From: Solirubrobacterales bacterium
GTDB lineage: Bacteria; Actinomycetota; Thermoleophilia; Solirubrobacterales; 70-9
Direction: 5' to 3'
DNA length: 33,334 bases
Assembly: GCA_017304845.1 (NCBI GenBank)
Contig: JAFKLL010000040.1
Span: forward strand, 24,315-57,648
Shown here: positions 1 to 11,769 of the stretch, piece after piece
Position numbering within the stretch: the first letter of the stretch is position 1
Layout of the letters: each line of letters starts with the position of its first letter
Notes under the pieces: generated by a model
What the model saw: the letters and a program-made list of their open reading frames with translations, nothing else
What the model was told of the DNA's origin: nothing
The model's database searches: none
Program-made: the position numbers and the translations under genes

Positions 1-14
1 ACCTTTCATTTTTC

Positions 15-1847
<1,833 letters not shown>

Positions 1848-1857
1848 AGGGTTGGGG

Positions 1858-1863
1858 AGTCTA
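1858..1863 (-). promoter_or_regulatory. Candidate -10 box for typA
   Basis: TAGACT on the minus strand fits TAnnnT and ends 10 nt before the TTG start of typA. That would give a leader of only a few nucleotides. The -35 is weak (a TTGTCG-like hexamer about 15 nt upstream). Inferred from the pattern only. Confidence 0.35.
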
Positions 1864-2023
1864 CGGGGTTCGTTGCCCCGACAACTCGCAGGTACGGAAC
1901 GTCTAACAAGTAAGTCGGCACGGGCTACGCCCGGCCTCCCAGTCAAACACGCCGACCCACGAAGTCCAAGAATGGATGGGGCGGCTCCGCTCGTGACGGC
2001 ACCCACACAAGCAGGCATGGTGC

Positions 2024-2088
2024 GGGGGTGCCCGAAAAGTGACTCCTTAATCAGAGCGCGAAGCGCTCGTTACTTTTCGGGCACCCCC
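2024..2088. terminator. Large inverted repeat, probable terminator downstream of the 2114-2569 gene
   Basis: Two 20-nt arms (2024-2043 and 2069-2088) pair with a single mismatch; the arm is gggggtgcccgaaaagt plus gac. The 25-nt loop contains a smaller hairpin (agcgc-gaa-gcgct). It lies 25 nt past the stop of the minus-strand gene at 2114 and before the typA start. An intrinsic terminator is likely, although the stem is unusually long and no clean T-run follows on either strand. A repetitive intergenic element is the alternative. Confidence 0.55.
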
Positions 2089-2113
2089 GTGCCGTGCCTT
2101 CGAAGCGTTGTGA

Positions 2114-2569
2114 CTACTCGCCGACCGGGGTCCCGTTGGTCTGGGCCGACTCGGTGCTGGTCGTCGAGGTGTAGACGAACTCCTCCTCGGCGCCGAATAC
2201 CGCGTCGAGCAGGCTCTTGCGGGCCGACTCGCTGAAGACCAGGACCAGGCCGCCGGTGATCAGGCCGATCGCGAGCAGCTTGCGGATCGGGTGGCGCTTC
2301 TTCTTCGGCGCCTTGAGTCGATCGGCGGCGTCGCGCAGCGACTCGGCGGCGTTCTGAAGCTCACGCTTGACCTTCTTGTCGCCGGTCACCGACTCGACCG
2401 CGGAGGCGCGGTTGTTCTGGATCCGCCCCAGGGCCTTGCGCCCAGCGAGGGCGGCGGCGATCAGACTGCCACGAAGCTCCTCGTCCTCGATCAGGCGACG
2501 GATGTACTGGTTCTCGCGCGCCGACGAGTAGGCCTGGCTTGCCTTCCCTGAGATGTTCTCTGTACCCAT
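2114..2569 (-). CDS. Small single-pass membrane protein of unknown function
   Basis: This 151-residue protein belongs to no family I recognise. The N-terminal ~95 residues are polar and predicted helical (residues ~20-60 IRRLIEDEELRGSLIAAAL and following). A very basic patch (KAPKKKRHP) then precedes one hydrophobic helix (KLLAIGLITGGLVLVF, about residues 104-119) and a Thr/Ser-rich acidic tail. This suggests a helical N-terminal domain anchored to the inner face of the membrane by positive-inside orientation, which is inference. The ATG at 2569 is preceded by a good Shine-Dalgarno (gaggag), which favours it over an in-frame ATG about 10 codons upstream. It follows lon on the same strand with a gap of about 70 nt and is followed by a strong hairpin. 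Confidence 0.7.
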   Translation of the reverse strand: MGTENISGKASQAYSSARENQYIRRLIEDEELRGSLIAAALAGRKALGRIQNNRASAVESVTGDKKVKRELQNAAESLRDAADRLKAPKKKRHPIRKLLAIGLITGGLVLVFSESARKSLLDAVFGAEEEFVYTSTTSTESAQTNGTPVGE

Positions 2570-2640
2570 GTACTCCTCGCTTGGTCCGATGACGGTCATT
2601 CGAGGATACCGGTACCCCGGTCCAAAGAAAAAGAACCGGG

Positions 2641-5052
2641 TCAGCCGGGCAGCTTGCCTTCGAGCGCGACGGCGAGCGCATCGCCCACCTTCTCGGCGTA
2701 GCGGAACTCGACCACGGCCCGTTCGTGCTCGGGGATCTCCTCGACATCGCCCTCGTTGCGGCTCGGCACGATCACGATCTTGATCCCCGCCCGCTGGGCA
2801 GCCAGGGACTTCTCCTTCACCCCGCCGATCGGCAGGACCTGGCCGGTCAGGGTCACCTCGCCGGTCATCGCGACATCGTTGCGGACCGGGCGCCCGGTGA
2901 TCAGCGAGACCAGGGCGACGGTGATCGCGACACCCGCGGACGGGCCGTCCTTCGGCACCGCGCCGGCCGGGACGTGGATGTGGAGGTCGTTCTCGGCGAA
3001 CCACTTCTCGTCCAGCCCCGGGGCCAGGTCACGGGCGTTGGCGCGGACGTAGGACAGCGCCGCCTGGGCGGATTCCCGCATCACGTCACCGAGCTGCCCG
3101 GTGATCACGAGCTTGCCGTTGCCCGGCATCGCGGTCGCCTCGATGAAGAGGACATCGCCGCCGGTCGGGGTCCAGGCCAGTCCGGTCGAGACGCCGGGAA
3201 CCCTGGTCCGGCGCCGGGTCTCGGAGAAGACGCGTCGCCGCCCGAGCAGCTCCCGGACCTTCTTGCCGGAGACCTTGGTCTTCTTCGTCTTGCCGCCGCC
3301 CTCGGCGACCGTCCGGGCGACCTTGCGGCAGACCGTGCCGATCTCGCGTTCGAGCCCGCGGACCCCGGCCTCCCGGGTGTACTCCTCGATGATCGCGGTC
3401 AAGGCCGGGTCGGTGAAGGAGATCTGCGAGGGCTTCAGGCCGTTCGCCCTGATCTGCCTCGGCACCAGGTACCGGCGGGCGATGTGGCGTTTCTCGTCGA
3501 CCGTGTAGCCGGCCAGCTGGATGACCTCCATGCGGTCGCGCAGCGGGCCAGGGATCGTGTCGAGCACGTTCGCGGTGGCGATGAACATGACCTCGGAGAG
3601 GTCGAAGGGCATGTCGAGGTAGTGGTCGCGGAACGAGTCGTTCTGGGCCGGGTCGAGCACCTCGAGCATGGCCGAGGACGGGTCGCCCCGGAAGTCGGAG
3701 CCCATCTTGTCGATCTCGTCGATCATGAAGACGGGGTTGCGGGAGCCGGCGTCGCGCAGCGCCCGGACGATGGTGCCCGGCATCGCGCCGATGTAGGTGC
3801 GGCGGTGCCCGCGGATCTCCGCCTCGTCGCGCACGCCACCGACCGAGATCCGTTCGAACTCGCGGCCCAAGGCACGGGCGATCGACTTGCCGAGGCTGGT
3901 CTTGCCGACCCCGGGCGGGCCGACGAAGCAGAGGATCGGGCCGGGCGAGTCCGGGTTCAGCTTGCGCACCGCCAGGTACTCGAGGATCCGGTCCTTGATC
4001 TTCTCCATGTCGTAGTGGTCGGTATCGAGCACCTCACGGGCATGTTCGATGTCGAGGTTGTCCTCGGTCTCCTTCGACCAGGGCAGGTCGACCAGCCACT
4101 CCAGGTAGGTCCGGATCACGCCGTGCTCGGCCGCCGCCGGCGGTAGCTTCTCGAGCCGGGAGAGCTCCCGTTCGGCCGCCTGCTGAGCATGCTCGGGCAG
4201 TCGCGCCGCCTCGATCCGTTCGCGCAGCTCGTTGGCCTCGGCGATCTGCTCGTCCTCCTCGCCGAGCTCCGCCTGGATCGCCTTCAGCTGCTCGCGCAGG
4301 AAGTACTCGCGCTGGCCCTTGTCGATCGAGGACTGGACCTCGGACTGGATCTGCGAGCCGAGCTGGATCACCTCCAGCTCGCGGGCCAGGATCTCGGAGA
4401 GCATCCGCAGCCGTTTCGCGACATCGACCTCCTCGAGCAGGAGCTGCTTCTCCTCGGTCGGAATCCGCAGCGCCCCGGCGATCAGATGCGAGAGGGCCGA
4501 GGGATCCTCGACGTTGGTGACCGCGAGCTGAAGCTCCTCGGGCAGGTACGGGATCTGCTCGATGATGTCGGAGAAGGTCTTCTGGACGTTGCGGGTCAGG
4601 GCCTCCAGCTCGGGGCTCTCCTCGACCACGTCCGGCATCTCGGTGATCCGGGCGACCAGGTACGGGGTCTCTGCCACGTACGGGCCGAGTCGGACCCGCT
4701 GGCTGCCCTGCACGAGGATGCGGATCGTGCCGTCGGGCACCTTGAGCATCCGGGTGACGACGCCGACCACGCCGACCTCATGGAGCTGGTCGGGGCTCGG
4801 CGCGTCCTCCTCCGGGTCGCGCGAGGCGACCATGACCAGCATCCGGTTGCCGGCCAGCACGTCGTCGACCAGCTTGATCGAGCGTTCCTGCCCGACCCCG
4901 AGCGGGGCGAGCGTGTCCGGGTAGGCGACCGTGTCCCGCAGCGGCAGGACCGGCATCGCCTCGGGCAGCGCCCGGCTTTCCCGGATCGCCTCCTCCTCGC
5001 GGCCGCTCTCGACGACCTCGAGGACGGGCACGCTCTCGCCCGAGCCGGCCAT
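2641..5052 (-). CDS. lon: ATP-dependent endopeptidase Lon
   Basis: Lon is a cytoplasmic AAA+ serine protease that unfolds and degrades damaged and short-lived regulatory proteins. At 803 residues it is of normal length. The N-terminal LON substrate-binding domain (about residues 30-220) and a coiled coil (~225-310) lead into the AAA+ module. Walker A is GPPGVGKT at 378-385 and Walker B is VFMIDEIDK at 441-449. The C-terminal protease domain has the nucleophile Ser705 in KDGPSAG and the dyad lysine in GGVKEK (K748, 43 residues on, as in E. coli). The ATG directly follows the TAG stop of hsp20 with no spacer, so the two are co-transcribed and probably translationally coupled. All catalytic elements are intact. 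Confidence 0.98.
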   Translation of the reverse strand: MAGSGESVPVLEVVESGREEEAIRESRALPEAMPVLPLRDTVAYPDTLAPLGVGQERSIKLVDDVLAGNRMLVMVASRDPEEDAPSPDQLHEVGVVGVVTRMLKVPDGTIRILVQGSQRVRLGPYVAETPYLVARITEMPDVVEESPELEALTRNVQKTFSDIIEQIPYLPEELQLAVTNVEDPSALSHLIAGALRIPTEEKQLLLEEVDVAKRLRMLSEILARELEVIQLGSQIQSEVQSSIDKGQREYFLREQLKAIQAELGEEDEQIAEANELRERIEAARLPEHAQQAAERELSRLEKLPPAAAEHGVIRTYLEWLVDLPWSKETEDNLDIEHAREVLDTDHYDMEKIKDRILEYLAVRKLNPDSPGPILCFVGPPGVGKTSLGKSIARALGREFERISVGGVRDEAEIRGHRRTYIGAMPGTIVRALRDAGSRNPVFMIDEIDKMGSDFRGDPSSAMLEVLDPAQNDSFRDHYLDMPFDLSEVMFIATANVLDTIPGPLRDRMEVIQLAGYTVDEKRHIARRYLVPRQIRANGLKPSQISFTDPALTAIIEEYTREAGVRGLEREIGTVCRKVARTVAEGGGKTKKTKVSGKKVRELLGRRRVFSETRRRTRVPGVSTGLAWTPTGGDVLFIEATAMPGNGKLVITGQLGDVMRESAQAALSYVRANARDLAPGLDEKWFAENDLHIHVPAGAVPKDGPSAGVAITVALVSLITGRPVRNDVAMTGEVTLTGQVLPIGGVKEKSLAAQRAGIKIVIVPSRNEGDVEEIPEHERAVVEFRYAEKVGDALAVALEGKLPG

Positions 5053-5511
5053 CTACTCGGTTCCCTTGCGGGCGCGGTCGATCGGGACCCGGCGGGTCAC
5101 CTCGGCCTCGTCGCGGAGCGGCAGGTCGACCCTCAGCACGCCGTCGTCGTAGGTGGCGCTGGCCCGGTCCGAGTCGACGTCGACCTGCAGCTCGACGACG
5201 TGACGGAACGGCCCGGTCGGGATCTCGACCTGCTGGTAGACCCGTCCCTCGGTCTCCTGGACCGGACGCTCGCCGACGATGGTCAGCTGACGGCCCGAGA
5301 CCTCGATGCCGACGGTCGAGAGATCGATCCCGGAGAGGTCGCACTTGACCACGGCCCGTTGCGGATCGCCGCAGTAGTAGACGTCGACGTTCGGGGAGAA
5401 GCCGGTCGCCCGGCGGCTGATGTACGTGGCGCGTCCCCAGCCACCGCTCAGCATCTCATCCATCTCCCGCCTCATCCGGGCGAAGTTCGCGAACAGATCC
5501 CGTTCAGACAT
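5053..5511 (-). CDS. Hsp20/alpha-crystallin small heat-shock protein
   Basis: This 152-residue ATP-independent holdase keeps unfolding proteins soluble. A short N-terminal helical arm (FANFARMRREMDEML) precedes an alpha-crystallin domain at roughly residues 40-140 (PNVDVYY, then VVKCDLSGID), ending in the conserved G-V-L strand (YDDGVLRVDLP). A short basic C-terminal tail follows. ATG 5511 is preferred over an in-frame TTG at 5520, because the -10 box covers 5520-5525 and transcription should start only 1-2 nt before the ATG. The gene leads the hsp20-lon operon, which fits a protein-quality-control unit in which the holdase and the protease share clients. No HrcA (CIRCE) or HspR operator is obvious upstream. 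Confidence 0.93.
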   Translation of the reverse strand: MSERDLFANFARMRREMDEMLSGGWGRATYISRRATGFSPNVDVYYCGDPQRAVVKCDLSGIDLSTVGIEVSGRQLTIVGERPVQETEGRVYQQVEIPTGPFRHVVELQVDVDSDRASATYDDGVLRVDLPLRDEAEVTRRVPIDRARKGTE

Positions 5512-5519
5512 GGCTTCCA

Positions 5520-5548
5520 AGCTTAGTAACGGACCGCGCCCGACTCAA
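5520..5548 (-). promoter_or_regulatory. Promoter of hsp20-lon
   Basis: Reading the minus strand: -35 TTGAGT (5543-5548), a 17-nt spacer, -10 TAAGCT (5520-5525), then 8 nt to the ATG. This is a good housekeeping-sigma match and implies an almost leaderless mRNA. Confidence 0.6.
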
Positions 5549-5556
5549 ACGGCATC

Positions 5557-6350
5557 TCAGATCTCGATCTCGAGGCCCTCGCGGGCGACCTGGATCGGCC
5601 CGCCGTAGGTCGAGCCCGCCTGGCCGGCGGCGGTCTCGGGATCGAGCTCGTCGGAGATGTGGGTGAGCATCAACCGCTTCGCCCCGGCCTTCTCGGCGTG
5701 CTCCCCGGCCTCGCCGGCGGTGAGGTGCCCCCGCACCCCGGTCCGTTCGGGACGGGGCAGCGTCGCCTCGGCGATCAGCAGGTCGGTGCCCTCGGCGAAG
5801 CCGACCAGGGCGTCGTTCGGGCAGCAGTCGGCGCCGTAGGTGATCCGGCCGCCGCCCGGCCCGGTCACTTCCATGGCGAAGGTGGTCACGTAGTGCGGCA
5901 CCTCGCAGAAGCGGATCCGCAGGTCGCCGATCTCGATCGCGCCGTGGGGGTCGTACTCCTGGGTCTCGAAAGCCTGTTCGAAGTGCTGGCCGAGGCTCCA
6001 GGTGTCGTCGAGGTCGGTGAGGAACTGGTTCGAGCCGGGCGGGCCGTAGAGCTTCGGGCGGGCCGGCTCGTCGGTGCCGGGCCAGGGATCGATCGGCACC
6101 GGCTGCTGGCGGGGAGCGAACCGCAGCGCGAATCCGTAGGGGATCAGGTCGGCGAAGTGATCGGCGTGGAGGTGGGAGATCACGATCGCGTCGACGTCTC
6201 GACGTAGTCGTGGTGTTTGCGGAGCTTCCCGAAGACCCCGTTGCCGCAGTCGAGCAGTACGGCGGTGTCGCCCTCGGTCACCAGATAGCCGCTGCAGGCG
6301 CCGTCGGCGTCCTGCCAGGCGGGCGACTTGCCGAGGACGGTGAGCTTCAT
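5557..6350 (-). pseudogene. MBL-fold metal-dependent hydrolase, broken by a 2-nt duplication
   Basis: This encodes a metallo-beta-lactamase-fold hydrolase of the RNase Z-like/beta-lactamase-like group. The first part starts at ATG 6350 (MKLTVLGKSPAWQDADGACS) and reads to a premature TGA at 6180. The second part contains the metal-binding HLHADH motif, GADCCPND and a C-terminal LTHISDE, and ends at 5557. The frames meet at 6197-6200, where the plus strand reads gtctcgac; removing one TC (GA on the coding strand) restores DYVDVDAIVISHLHADH, a perfect family match. The restored product would be 263 residues. GTG 6183, inside that motif, is not a credible independent start. This may be a real pseudogene, a slippage variant or an assembly error. 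The substrate is unknown. Confidence 0.85.
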
Positions 6351-6486
6351 GACATCCGACCGATTCCGTTCATCAGCCGGATGCTACTCCGCACCACCTG
6401 GAGCGGAGCCCGCCAAACCGTCCCTGAATGCTCGTTGGCGGGCGGGTTTCCGTGGCCATCCGGCGAAGGCCGGAGGGCATGTTGGC

Positions 6487-6666
6487 TTATCGGTCGGCCC
6501 AGCGGGGCGGCCGGAGCAGGAGCATCGGCTGGCGCGGCGGGACCAATCCCTCCGGCCGGCTCTCCCGGAAGGTTCCGCAGGGCTCCTCCAGATCGAGCGC
6601 GCAGAGCATCTTCTGACGGAAGTAACAGTCCTCGCAGGAGGGGGCTTTTTTCTTGCGCGCGGCCAC
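6487..6666 (-). CDS. Small cysteine-rich (putative zinc-binding) protein, 59 aa
   Basis: This short frame reads from GTG 6666 to TAA 6487. The sequence starts MAARKKKAPSCEDCYFRQK, continues MLCALDLEEPCGTFRESRPE and GLVPPRQPMLLL, and ends PPRWADR. Four cysteines (C11, C14, C22, C30) in a CxxC-x7-C-x7-C layout suggest one metal site. A lysine-rich N-terminus and a Pro/Arg-rich tail flank it. I recall similar short CxxCYF...LCAL...EPC...FR proteins in related actinobacteria, but have no family name or function for it. A TGA lies four codons upstream in frame, so GTG is the only start. The Shine-Dalgarno is weak (ggatga). It sits alone between the broken hydrolase and ahcY, with hairpins on both sides. 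Confidence 0.7.
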   Translation of the reverse strand: MAARKKKAPSCEDCYFRQKMLCALDLEEPCGTFRESRPEGLVPPRQPMLLLRPPRWADR

Positions 6667-6677
6667 TGCCGGTCATC

Positions 6678-6695
6678 CAAGCAAGTGCGGCCGAA
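6678..6695. other. Small hairpin upstream of the Cys-rich gene
   Basis: Arms ggccga and tcggcc pair perfectly around a 6-nt loop, 12 nt upstream of the GTG of the small gene. Its role is unknown; it would lie in the leader if the promoter is further upstream. Confidence 0.35.
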
Positions 6696-6752
6696 CGGGG
6701 TCGGCCACGATTCCGCAAATCGCAGGTTTCTTTCTTCACACCCGAGTAACAA

Positions 6753-6771
6753 GACCCGCATTTTGCGGGTC
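6753..6771. terminator. Short perfect hairpin, possible terminator
   Basis: gacccgca-ttt-tgcgggtc has an 8-bp perfect stem and 3-nt loop. It lies in the ahcY-to-small-gene intergenic region, after the main ahcY terminator in the direction of transcription. On the minus strand it is followed by cttgtta rather than a T-run, so it may be a back-up terminator or a promoter-proximal structure. Confidence 0.4.
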
Positions 6772-6810
6772 GGTCGAAACTCGCCCCGGGGAGAACTTCC
6801 TCGAGCCCTC

Positions 6811-6845
6811 GCTTAACGAAAATCGCCCGCCGGGTGGCGGGCGAT
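6811..6845 (-). terminator. Rho-independent terminator of ahcY
   Basis: On the minus strand a perfect 10-bp stem (atcgcccgcc/ggcgggcgat, 4-nt loop, 6822-6845) is followed by ttttcgttaag. It lies 23 nt after the ahcY stop. Confidence 0.8.
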
Positions 6846-6868
6846 CTCGAGGTTCTTCCGACTGCCGC

Positions 6869-8338
<1,470 letters not shown>

Positions 8339-8392
8339 CGTGACTTTGCTTCTCCTAAGTTCGGGGACGATCACGCTACCATTCCCCTTGGT
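8339..8392. promoter_or_regulatory. Divergent promoter region of ahcY and the fatty-acid hydroxylase
   Basis: These 54 nt hold a TACCAT box on the plus strand (8377-8382, 10 nt before the hydroxylase ATG). An overlapping TAGCGT on the minus strand could serve ahcY and leave a short leader with its Shine-Dalgarno. Neither has a good -35. Confidence 0.4.
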
Positions 8393-9031
8393 ATGGGATC
8401 TTCGGAACGTACGGAAAGACTCGCAGCTTCACCTGACCTTTTCGAGAACCCGATCCTGAATTTCTTCTCCCGGGTGCACCCGGTCGTGCCGTTGCTGATC
8501 TTCGGCCCGATCATCGCCCTGCTGATATGGCTCAGCTTCGACGGGGGCCTCGGCGCCCTCTCGGTGATCGGCCTCTTCGTGGCCGGCCTGGCGATCTGGA
8601 CCCTGTCGGAGTACTGGCTCCACCGCCTGCTCTTCCACTGGACCCCCAAGTTCAAGGGCGGCGACAAGATCAACTTCATCATCCACGGGGTCCATCACGA
8701 CCACCCGAACGACAAGATGCGACTGGTCATGCCTCCGGCCGCGAGCCTGCCGCTGGCCCTGATCTTCTACGTCGTGTTCATGCTGATCTTCGGCTCCCCG
8801 AGCGGCTTCGCGGCCTTCGCCGGGTTCCTGGTCGGCTATCTCGTCTACGACTACACGCACTACTACCTCCACCACTTCGTGCCGAAGTCGAAGATCGGCA
8901 AGAAGGTGCGTGAGCATCACATGCGGCACCACTTCCAGGATCACCACTACGGGTATGGCGTCTCCACCCCGTTCTGGGATCACATCTTCCGCACCGTCCC
9001 GCGGTCGCGGAAGTCCGACCCGAAGTCCTGA
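8393..9031 (+). CDS. Fatty acid hydroxylase/sterol desaturase family membrane protein
   Basis: This 212-residue integral membrane di-iron enzyme is probably a fatty acid 2-hydroxylase-like enzyme acting on membrane lipids. The histidine clusters expected of the family are present: [29 protein letters not shown] and [15 protein letters not shown]. They are separated by hydrophobic segments at about residues 28-65 and 118-150. ATG 8393 has no Shine-Dalgarno and may be near-leaderless. It is transcribed away from ahcY and ends in a hairpin terminator, so it is monocistronic. The exact substrate (free acid, ceramide-like or hopanoid lipid) cannot be read from the sequence. Confidence 0.9.
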   Translation: MGSSERTERLAASPDLFENPILNFFSRVHPVVPLLIFGPIIALLIWLSFDGGLGALSVIGLFVAGLAIWTLSEYWLHRLLFHWTPKFKGGDKINFIIHGVHHDHPNDKMRLVMPPAASLPLALIFYVVFMLIFGSPSGFAAFAGFLVGYLVYDYTHYYLHHFVPKSKIGKKVREHHMRHHFQDHHYGYGVSTPFWDHIFRTVPRSRKSDPKS

Positions 9032-9040
9032 ACCTCACGT

Positions 9041-9068
9041 AAACCGCGCAATTTGCGGGGTTTCCGGG
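9041..9068 (+). terminator. Terminator of the fatty-acid hydroxylase gene
   Basis: aaaccgcgca/tgcggggttt forms a 10-bp stem with one mismatch and a 3-nt loop, ending in ttt, 10 nt after the stop codon. Confidence 0.55.
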
Positions 9069-9081
9069 TGAAACTTTCGTC

Positions 9082-9292
9082 CTGGACCGGGGTTATGTAG
9101 CGGTACAGTCATAGCCAGTCTGACCGGCATCTTCGATCCCTCAGTGGGTCGGCCTTGCCAGACGGGTCCGTATGGGGGTACTGGATCCGCCGCATGTCAG
9201 CCACCAGTCGGTTGCTGCGTTGCCGTTTCAGATCGGGGTCTCAGGGAGACACCTCGATTCGGCATCAACGCGAAAACGCAAGGAACCGCCAC
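9082..9292 (+). promoter_or_regulatory. Promoter and long leader of the surface-protein gene
   Basis: A CTGGAC hexamer (9082-9087), 16-nt spacer and TACAGT (9104-9109) make a plausible promoter. Transcription from there would give a leader of about 175 nt. The leader has complementary segments (gtctg near 9118 with cagac near 9160) and ends in a good Shine-Dalgarno, aagga, before ATG 9293. I could not fit it to a known riboswitch class. Confidence 0.4.
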
Positions 9293-11743
9293 ATGAGCAT
9301 GAGCATCGCCCGGGCCGTCAAGGCCATCCTGTTCGCAGCCACTTTGGCCATGGCCGCGTTCACGTTCACCTCGCCGGCATCGGCGACGACCACCTGCGCG
9401 GCGAACCCCCTCGGCGCCGCCACCGGCTACACCGAGTTCGTGCACGGCAATGGTTCCCGCGGTTCCGAGTCCGAAGGCGCGATCGCCTACGGCGGCAATC
9501 TCGCCGCCTCCGGGATGACCGTCGGCACGCACCTCTCGGTCGCCTCCACCTTCCCGTCGCTGGTCGTCAACGGCAGCTCGAACTCGTTCAACCTCCAGAA
9601 GGGCAGCGCCTGGACCCCGGGACTGACCGGCTACATCAACTACAACGGCGGCGGTTCGCAGCTCGGCTCGGCGCCGATCGACTTCAACGCGGCCTTCACC
9701 GACCTGACCGCCAAGTCGGGCAACTGGGCGGCGATCGCCCCGAACGGCTCCGCCGCGGTGATCAACACCGGCGGCAGCAACCCCGCCGGCATCTCGCTCG
9801 GCGGCAACGCCCTCTACCTGAAGGGCACCGACGCCAACCTGAACGTCTTCTCGGTCACGCCGGCCCAGCTGACCGGCAACGTCGCCGTCCTGATCGAGGT
9901 CCCGACCGGCGCCACCGCGCTGATCAACGTCTCCGGCACCAACGTCCAGATCGACGGCAACATGTACTTCCGCAACGGGATCGGCGGCAGCTGGAACCAG
10001 GCCCAGGACTCGGCCACCGCGACCCAGAACCAGAAGACGCTCTGGAACTTCTCCGACGCGACCGCGGTCACCCTGAACACCGGCTCGGCCTTCGGCGGCA
10101 CCATCCTCGCCCCCAAGGCCCACGTCAACGCGGCCAATGTCGGCCACAACATGGGCCAGGTCATCGCCGACCGCTTCACCTCCAACCGCGAGACCCACCA
10201 GGCTCTCTTCACCGGCTGCCTGCCGGGAGACACCCCTCCCCCTCCGGGCAAGCCGAAGCTGAAGATCACCAAGATCGCCGATCACCCCGAGGTGGTCGAG
10301 GGCGGCCAGGTCATCTTCACTCTCTCGGTCAAGAACGAGGGTGACGCCGCCGCGGCCGACGTGGTCGTCTCCGACGACGTCCCGGCCGGGCTGAACATCC
10401 TCTCGGTCGACGCGCCCTGCACCTACACCGGCCAGCACGTCACCTGCGCCGCCGGCACCCTGGCCGCCGGGCAGACCGCGACCTACCACGTCAAGGTCAA
10501 GACGACGCTGCCTTCGACCACGGTCTCGACCCAGAACGAGCAGCTCACCATCTACAAGGTCGAGAAGCAGATCACGATGCAGGCCGGCAGCTCCACCTCG
10601 GAGTCGATCTCCTGCAACCCGGGCGATCTGATCTCCGACGCGGCCGTCCGCGTCGACCACATCGACCAGGGCACCGGGACCTACGACGACATCGAGGTCT
10701 CCCGCCTGCGTTCCGACTCGACCGCCAGCTACGAGGCCAAGGTCACCAACCATTCGACCGGCCAGGCCCAGCTCAAGCTGTTCGCGGTCTGCCTCCCCGG
10801 CAAGACGACCGAGGGCCGCGGCCTGACCGTCGGCGCCCCGGTCACCAAGACCGTGACCCTGAACCCCGGCATCCACGAGGTCACGCTGGACTGCCCGGCC
10901 GGCTCGACCCCGGTCGCTCCCGGCATCGACGTCACCGGCGGCCGCGTGCTGATCCTGGCCAACGCCCCGGTCGGGGACACCGGCCGGAAGCTGACCCTGA
11001 AGGTCGGCGGCGGATCGACCACGGTCACCGCGAGCATCCGCTGCCTCCAGAACAAGACCACCGAGGTGAACGGGGCGAGTTCCGACCTCGTCTTCACCAA
11101 GGTCACGAAGCCGATCCAGGTCGCTTCCGGCGGCGTCGCCACCGAGTCGCTGATCTGCGGTGAGAACGCCAAGGGCATCGTCGGCGGCTGGGAGTTCGAG
11201 GACGGCCTGGTGCCGCTCGGCAACGACCCGCAGCCGAAGACCCGCGTGTTCTACGTCTGGAACCCGACCGCGCATCCGCTGACCGGCACGCTCTACCTGC
11301 TCTGCCTGGAGGCCCGCACCGGCTCCTCCACCCCGGTCGGCGAGAAGACCTACGTCAACACGGCGACGGTCAGCTCCTCGACCCAGCAGGGATCGGGCGC
11401 CGTGCTCTCCGATGACGCCTCGGTCAAGGTGACCCGCAGCTCGGGTCCCTCGCCCCAGGCCGCCCCGACGATCTACCGGGCCGCGATCAGCGGCCGCACC
11501 GTGGTGGTCGGGTTCAAGTCGGCGACCCGTTCCGGACGTCTTTCGCTGTCGCTCCCCGGCAAGAGCCGGGTGATCGGCAAGGGCGCCTTCCGTCTCGCCA
11601 AGGCGGGCAACGGCAGGGCCCGCGTGAAGGTCACCCGCAAGGCCGCCCGCGCGATCCGCAGCGGCAAGGCCAAGCGGGTCAAGGTCAAGATCCGTTCGGC
11701 GAACGGCAAGACCCGGGTGAAGACACTTCGCGTCCAGCGATAA
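9293..11743 (+). CDS. Secreted choice-of-anchor A domain protein with a split DUF11 domain
   Basis: This is an 816-residue secreted or cell-surface protein, probably adhesive or structural. A Sec signal peptide ends near residue 31 (SPASA, then TTTCAANP). A choice-of-anchor A domain (about 35-312) carries GSESEGAIAYGGN near its start and FGGTILAPKAHV near its end. A GDTPPPPGKP linker leads to a DUF11 domain whose first half spans about 321-405 and whose second half appears only at about 681-714. In between lie three related segments bracketed by cysteines (C441-C500, C534-C584, C622-C671). The last ~90 residues are rich in Arg and Lys (TRKAARAIRSGKAKRVKVKI). There is no LPXTG motif, so wall attachment may be through the basic tail; this is inference. 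The start is set by the signal peptide and aagga Shine-Dalgarno. Confidence 0.85.
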   Translation: MSMSIARAVKAILFAATLAMAAFTFTSPASATTTCAANPLGAATGYTEFVHGNGSRGSESEGAIAYGGNLAASGMTVGTHLSVASTFPSLVVNGSSNSFNLQKGSAWTPGLTGYINYNGGGSQLGSAPIDFNAAFTDLTAKSGNWAAIAPNGSAAVINTGGSNPAGISLGGNALYLKGTDANLNVFSVTPAQLTGNVAVLIEVPTGATALINVSGTNVQIDGNMYFRNGIGGSWNQAQDSATATQNQKTLWNFSDATAVTLNTGSAFGGTILAPKAHVNAANVGHNMGQVIADRFTSNRETHQALFTGCLPGDTPPPPGKPKLKITKIADHPEVVEGGQVIFTLSVKNEGDAAAADVVVSDDVPAGLNILSVDAPCTYTGQHVTCAAGTLAAGQTATYHVKVKTTLPSTTVSTQNEQLTIYKVEKQITMQAGSSTSESISCNPGDLISDAAVRVDHIDQGTGTYDDIEVSRLRSDSTASYEAKVTNHSTGQAQLKLFAVCLPGKTTEGRGLTVGAPVTKTVTLNPGIHEVTLDCPAGSTPVAPGIDVTGGRVLILANAPVGDTGRKLTLKVGGGSTTVTASIRCLQNKTTEVNGASSDLVFTKVTKPIQVASGGVATESLICGENAKGIVGGWEFEDGLVPLGNDPQPKTRVFYVWNPTAHPLTGTLYLLCLEARTGSSTPVGEKTYVNTATVSSSTQQGSGAVLSDDASVKVTRSSGPSPQAAPTIYRAAISGRTVVVGFKSATRSGRLSLSLPGKSRVIGKGAFRLAKAGNGRARVKVTRKAARAIRSGKAKRVKVKIRSANGKTRVKTLRVQR

Positions 11744-11769
11744 CTGGCTCGCCCTCAGGGGCGACCGGA

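Noticed and set aside
1848..2018. 57-residue N-terminal extension of TypA from ATG 2018
   Set aside because: It covers the likely promoter, has no BipA similarity, and the TTG start gives the standard length.
5512..5520. TTG start of hsp20 at 5520
   Set aside because: It overlaps the -10 box, so it would not be in the transcript.
6347..6739. Longer open frames over the 6347-6761 region on either strand
   Set aside because: They lack protein-like composition, whereas the 59-residue frame at 6487-6666 carries a clear cysteine motif and family-like sequence.
8339..8392. SAH riboswitch in front of ahcY
   Set aside because: The divergent intergenic region is only 54 nt and has no matching conserved core.
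9110..9292. c-di-GMP (GEMM) or c-di-AMP riboswitch before the surface-protein gene
   Set aside because: The required conserved loops are not present; only generic complementarity is seen.
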